37,537 bases of DNA, from assembly GCA_002748755.1 (NCBI GenBank), contig PDTD01000006.1, forward strand, positions 1 through 37,537, given 5' to 3'. Within the stretch, counting starts at the first letter, position 1, and the number at the start of each line of letters is the position of its first letter. Of the stretch, positions 34,493-37,537 are shown piece after piece. The position numbers were made by a program, and so were the translations under genes. The notes below the pieces were generated by a model. It saw nothing but the letters and a program-made list of their open reading frames with translations, did not search any database and was not told where the DNA came from. Source of the stretch: Desulfobulbus propionicus (GTDB taxonomy: Bacteria; Desulfobacterota; Desulfobulbia; Desulfobulbales; Desulfobulbaceae).

Positions 34493-36070
34493 CTACTTGG
34501 GCCGAACAAAAAGCAGTACAGCAGCCACCGCACAGCAGCAGACAGCGCCAAATACATGGCCAAAACGCGTACACACCGTACTTTTTCCCCATACCGGCAC
34601 ATACATGGACATAGCATGCTCTGTAAAGATGGGGGTTTCTTCCCAGACATTGCCCACTGGATCAACAAAGCCGCTGACCCCGGTATTAGCCGCACGCACC
34701 AGGGAACGCTTGGTCTCCACGGCCCGAAAGACGGCCATGGCCAGGGATTGATAAGGCGCGCTGGATCTCCCGTACCAGGCATCGTTTGTGATATTGACCA
34801 GAAGATTGGCCCCCCGGGCCACGGTTTTTCCTGCGATATCGGGAAAAATGGACTCATAACAGATCAAGATACCGGGACGAAGAGTGCCCATGATAAGTGG
34901 TTCCACAGAGTCACCGGCAGTAAAATCGCCGACATGCTCCACTAGAGGAGCAAGGAAAGGCAGAAATTTCTTCAAAGGGACATATTCGCCAAAGGGGACC
35001 AGGTGCTGCTTGAAGTATGTGCCTGCAATCCGGGCCGAGGAATCAAGCAGGACAGCAGCGTTAAAAAATTGTGTTTTACCGGGAGCGACAACAGTAAACA
35101 TCGGAGCGCCGGTCAGCAGCCAAACCCTATTGCGCCGGACAAAACGCCCCACATGCTCGGCCAGCGGGTCGTTCTGCAGGGAGAAGGGAAGAGCTGTCTC
35201 CGGCCAGACAATCAATTCAGTGTCCTTTTCTGCCAGCACGCTCTCTGAGAGAGCAATATAGTGTCCCACTGTGCGCCGTTTCCTGTCAGCCGACCATTTG
35301 ACAGCCTGGTCAACATTTCCCTGCACCACCGCCACCTTGGCCTGCAGGGCCTGCAGGGCCTGCAGGCCCACCACTTCATACCGAAGCAAAGAGTACCCGA
35401 ATATAAAAATCAGAAAGGCACAGGCCAAGAGCAGCAGACGCCTCTCCTGGCGGATATTCCAACGAACTGCACGGCGTTGCCGGTCGACAATGGCCAGAAA
35501 AAAACTGTTTGCCTGCACCAGGGCAAAGGTAACCAGATGATGCCCCCCCAGGTCGGCGGCCTGGATTAGTTGAGGCTGCGAATACAGGCCATACCCGAGG
35601 TCCAGCCAGGGAAAGCCAGTCAGGAAAACACCGCGCAGGTAATCCAGCCCCACCCACAGGACCGGTGCTGCCCACACCAGGGATGCGATGGACCTTTCCT
35701 GGTTCCAGGAGCGTCCGGCTATACGGCTGAGCAGAAAACAAAACAGCCCTGAGTACAGGCTCATATAGAATGCCAGCAACATGAGAGCTGGTATGGCAAC
35801 CCACACCGGCAGCCCACCATATTGCCCCAAAACAATGACAATCCAATACATGGTTGCCAGCTGGTAGACAAATCCTGCGGTCGATCCGGCCAGAAAACTC
35901 TGCAGAGGCGTACTGTATAGACAGCAGGAGAGCAATGGCAGCAGAGCCACAAATAGCAATGGCCACCAACCTACCAGACCGGGCATAGCCAGAAATAGCA
36001 GCGCAAAAGAGAAAAGGCTGTATCCCATTGCCCTGACAGCGGGCGCTTCAGTCAATCGAACCGCAGCCAT
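34493..36070 (-). CDS. lnt: Apolipoprotein N-acyltransferase
   Basis: The 525-residue inner-membrane enzyme adds the third acyl chain to lipoproteins. Five or six N-terminal membrane segments (about 10-215) precede a periplasmic nitrilase-like domain with the catalytic triad E291 (WPETALPF), K354 (FKQHLVPFGEYVP) and C404 (ICYESIFPD). A final membrane helix is at about 502-520. Spacings match E. coli Lnt (E267/K335/C387). The ATG at 36070 lies inside the corC 3' end (23-bp overlap); an alternative ATG at 36028 (MGYSLFSFALL) would avoid it. A short stretch encoding LQALQALQA contains three tandem 9-bp repeats. Confidence 0.95.
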   Translation of the reverse strand: MAAVRLTEAPAVRAMGYSLFSFALLFLAMPGLVGWWPLLFVALLPLLSCCLYSTPLQSFLAGSTAGFVYQLATMYWIVIVLGQYGGLPVWVAIPALMLLAFYMSLYSGLFCFLLSRIAGRSWNQERSIASLVWAAPVLWVGLDYLRGVFLTGFPWLDLGYGLYSQPQLIQAADLGGHHLVTFALVQANSFFLAIVDRQRRAVRWNIRQERRLLLLACAFLIFIFGYSLLRYEVVGLQALQALQAKVAVVQGNVDQAVKWSADRKRRTVGHYIALSESVLAEKDTELIVWPETALPFSLQNDPLAEHVGRFVRRNRVWLLTGAPMFTVVAPGKTQFFNAAVLLDSSARIAGTYFKQHLVPFGEYVPLKKFLPFLAPLVEHVGDFTAGDSVEPLIMGTLRPGILICYESIFPDIAGKTVARGANLLVNITNDAWYGRSSAPYQSLAMAVFRAVETKRSLVRAANTGVSGFVDPVGNVWEETPIFTEHAMSMYVPVWGKSTVCTRFGHVFGAVCCCAVAAVLLFVRPK

Positions 36071-36938
36071 GGCCCGATTTCATGATGCGGACAGACTGCA
36101 CCCGCCGCTTGTCAGCGCCCAGCACCCGGAACACCAGGTGCTCGCTTTCGATCTCGGTATTGACTTCAGGCACTCTTCCCAACCGATGGACGATATAGCC
36201 GCCCACGGATTCGTACGGTCCTTCGGGCAGGATGACGCCAAAAAACTGTTCCACTTCTTCCACATCTATCTTGGCATCCACGATAACCGTCTGCTCATCC
36301 ACCTCACGAAGTCCGCTCTCGTCCTGATCATGTTCGTCATCTATCTCTCCGACAATCTCCTCAATCACATCCTCCAAGGTAATCAGACCGCGCACACTGC
36401 CAAACTCATCTACCACAATGGCCATATGCGTTTTCTTGGCCTGAAATTCACGAAGCAGCTCTGTAATCGGCTTTGATTCCCTGATAAAAGTGGGGGGAAT
36501 AAGGTATTGCCTGATACCTTCCTGCTGTCCGGCTCCGTCGGCAAAAAATCTGAGCAGGTCCTTGGCATGAAGGATACCGATAATGTTGTCCGGTGTTTCA
36601 CGATAGAGAGGAATGCGGGTATATCCCGCCTCGTTGATCAACTGCACCAGCTCAGTCACCGGGACCTGCTCCTCTGCGCAGATAATATCAGCCAACGGAG
36701 TCATGATTTCCGATGCCTGGGTCTCCCGAAAATCAAAAATCGAAGAAATGAGCCGTTCTTCTTGACTGGTAATCAACCCCTGCTCCTCTCCCTCTTCGAG
36801 CAGTTCTTGAATCTCATGTTCCAGTTCTTCAGTGGTATCCGGCGTTGCACGCAGGCGCACTAGTGACTTGATCCAATCAAGCAACCCCTTACCCGAGGGA
36901 GCCTCGTCCTGGGCAGTCGTCTCTGATGTCTTATCCAT
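36048..36938 (-). CDS. corC: CorC/HlyC-type CBS-pair transporter-associated protein
   Basis: The 296-residue cytosolic protein has a basic N-terminus, an acidic helix (EELEHEIQELLEEGEE), a CBS pair (about 75-200; MTPLADIICAEEQVPV, YTRIPLYRETPDNIIGILHA, THMAIVVDEFGSVRGLITLEDVIEEIVGEI) and a CorC_HlyC domain (about 215-290; YESVGGYIVHRLGRVPEVN). The membrane DUF21 domain is absent, so it is the short CorC type linked to Mg/Co homeostasis; corC beside lnt is a common arrangement. Its 3' end overlaps lnt, implying coupling. No Shine-Dalgarno sequence is visible before the ATG (context ttttcctccacct). Confidence 0.93.
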   Translation of the reverse strand: MDKTSETTAQDEAPSGKGLLDWIKSLVRLRATPDTTEELEHEIQELLEEGEEQGLITSQEERLISSIFDFRETQASEIMTPLADIICAEEQVPVTELVQLINEAGYTRIPLYRETPDNIIGILHAKDLLRFFADGAGQQEGIRQYLIPPTFIRESKPITELLREFQAKKTHMAIVVDEFGSVRGLITLEDVIEEIVGEIDDEHDQDESGLREVDEQTVIVDAKIDVEEVEQFFGVILPEGPYESVGGYIVHRLGRVPEVNTEIESEHLVFRVLGADKRRVQSVRIMKSGHGCGSID

Positions 36939-36977
36939 AGGTGGAGGAAAATCTAAGATACAAAGGAAATAATTTTG

Positions 36978-37005
36978 AAGATATGCCGATTCTCTGCAAT
37001 GTCAA
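36978..37005 (-). promoter_or_regulatory. Candidate sigma-70 promoter of corC-lnt
   Basis: On the minus strand, -35 is TTGACA (37005-37000, perfect), with a 16-bp spacer and -10 TATCTT (36983-36978). The predicted leader is about 30 bases to the ATG at 36938. Confidence 0.6.
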
Positions 37006-37078
37006 GTGTTTTTAATAGACTGCGTCGCTGCCGATTCGATCCCCATGGTCGGCAGGTAACAATTCCTTCTTATCCACT

Positions 37079-37145
37079 TACCCCGGAATCTCATCAGAAA
37101 TCCGGGGTACTGGTACTCACCTAAGCTGATGAACAATCGGGGCTG
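37079..37145. repeat. Copy G: solo-end miniature of the dispersed element plus a second end
   Basis: A 31-bp palindromic unit (37079-37109) runs from TA through ccccggaatctcatcag to aatccgggg and TA, as if the two element ends were joined after loss of the interior. A second right-type end (ctaagctgatgaacaatcgg) lies at about 37120-37145. It is upstream of tRNA-Lys. Confidence 0.6.
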
Positions 37146-37211
37146 AATAGAGTCAGTCTCCCACACAAAACAAGCCAGACACAAAAAGACACGCCGCCTC
37201 TACATTCATTC

Positions 37212-37240
37212 TTGACGCGTCCCAGAAACTATGCTAGGTA
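37212..37240 (+). promoter_or_regulatory. Candidate promoter of tRNA-Lys
   Basis: The -35 is TTGACG (37212-37217), with a 17-bp spacer ending in TGC (extended -10 type) and -10 TAGGTA (37235-37240). The -10 is a poor match, so confidence is limited. Confidence 0.4.
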
Positions 37241-37271
37241 AACACGAATTACAATATACATCATACAGCCA

Positions 37272-37347
37272 GGGCCGTTAGCTCAGCTGGCAGAGCAGTT
37301 GACTCTTAATCAATTGGTCCGGGGTTCGAATCCCTGACGGCCCACCA
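37272..37347 (+). tRNA. tRNA-Lys (anticodon CUU)
   Basis: The acceptor gggccgt/acggccc closes. The anticodon loop ctcttaa gives anticodon CUU, reading AAG. T loop ttcgaat and encoded CCA are present; length is 76 bases. Confidence 0.97.
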
Positions 37348-37359
37348 CCGTCAAAAAAG

Positions 37360-37392
37360 GCTTTCAGCGTTCCAACACTGAAAGCTTTTTTT
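37360..37392 (+). terminator. Rho-independent terminator after tRNA-Lys
   Basis: The stem gctttcag/ctgaaagc (8 bp, 10-base loop) is followed by seven T. A run of six A precedes the stem, so it could also terminate from the other side. Confidence 0.92.
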
Positions 37393-37519
37393 ATTTGAAC
37401 CCCAATTTGTCTCCCCATAGTCCCCACTTTTTGTTCAACGTAAGCGCCTCATAAAGTACTTCTATTTTTTCTCACAGGCATGAGGCATGATGAATTTTCT
37501 CATCAACTCACCTTAGCTC

Positions 37520-37537
37520 AAGGAGGTATCCCATGCC
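37520..37537 (+). CDS. Start of a gene running off the right edge
   Basis: A strong Shine-Dalgarno (aaggaggt, 37520-37527) is followed by ATG at 37533. Only one codon and two bases lie in the window, so no product can be named. The 140 bp between the tRNA-Lys terminator and this site hold a small hairpin (tgatgaattttctcatca, 37488-37505) and no other feature. Confidence 0.45.

Noticed and set aside
37002-37184. 60-codon minus-strand ORF upstream of corC
   Set aside because: It covers repeat copy G and the corC promoter region and has no coding character.

Overview
The window looks like a stretch of chromosome from a Gram-negative anaerobe, most likely a sulfate reducer or relative in the Desulfobacterota (Desulfobulbales-like). 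This rests on gene content and family resemblance, not on any database search. Gram-negative markers are an apolipoprotein N-acyltransferase, CorC, and a TonB-type protein. Anaerobic markers are an oxygen-sensitive indolepyruvate:ferredoxin oxidoreductase and two radical SAM proteins. No rRNA, CRISPR array or phage module was seen. Two tRNA genes are present (Cys-GCA and Lys-CUU).

Layout. (1) 1-2.3 kb: a B12-binding/radical SAM protein converges on a 1-Cys-type peroxiredoxin. (2) 2.4-9.5 kb is a decayed accessory zone. It holds an IS21-type istB fragment, a dead sigma-54 activator gene, IS21 istA/istB pieces and an IS66 transposase tail, arranged around one large intact gene. That gene encodes an unusual protein joining a DUF4388-like N-terminal domain, one membrane segment, a long repeat-filled Lys/Thr/Gln-rich spacer and a TonB C-terminal domain. 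(3) 9.5-20 kb, minus strand: an FKBP-type isomerase, then a nine-gene operon iorA-iorB-paaK-ACT-livH-livM-livG-livF-paaK, apparently for uptake and oxidative decarboxylation of aromatic amino acids. Their aryl-2-oxoacids would become aryl-acetyl-CoA, interconverted with the free acid by the two ligases. The usual periplasmic binding-protein gene (livK) is not in the cluster. (4) 20-21.6 kb: a gene-poor stretch with a transposase remnant. (5) 21.6-37 kb, almost all minus strand: a DUF3352-like exported protein, an ABC-F ATPase, an Elp3-like radical SAM protein, rnc, thpR, nadC, valS, dgt, prfB (with its programmed +1 frameshift), lnt and corC. The tRNA genes lie on the plus strand. A new plus-strand gene starts at the right edge.

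The main non-coding signal is a dispersed repeat family, seen complete at 4774-4904. It is 131 bp with about 25-bp imperfect terminal inverted repeats, and TA at both ends. Related full, half or solo-end copies occur near 7453, 9435, 26420, 28146, 34340 and 37079. They sit at gene ends or in leaders, and two copies supply the TAG stop codon of the reading frame before them. It resembles, by analogy only, Correia/ERIC-type miniature elements.

Several starts were set by ribosome-binding sites rather than by the longest frame (FKBP isomerase, livM, ACT protein, second paaK, DUF3352 protein, radical SAM protein, thpR, dgt, prfB).
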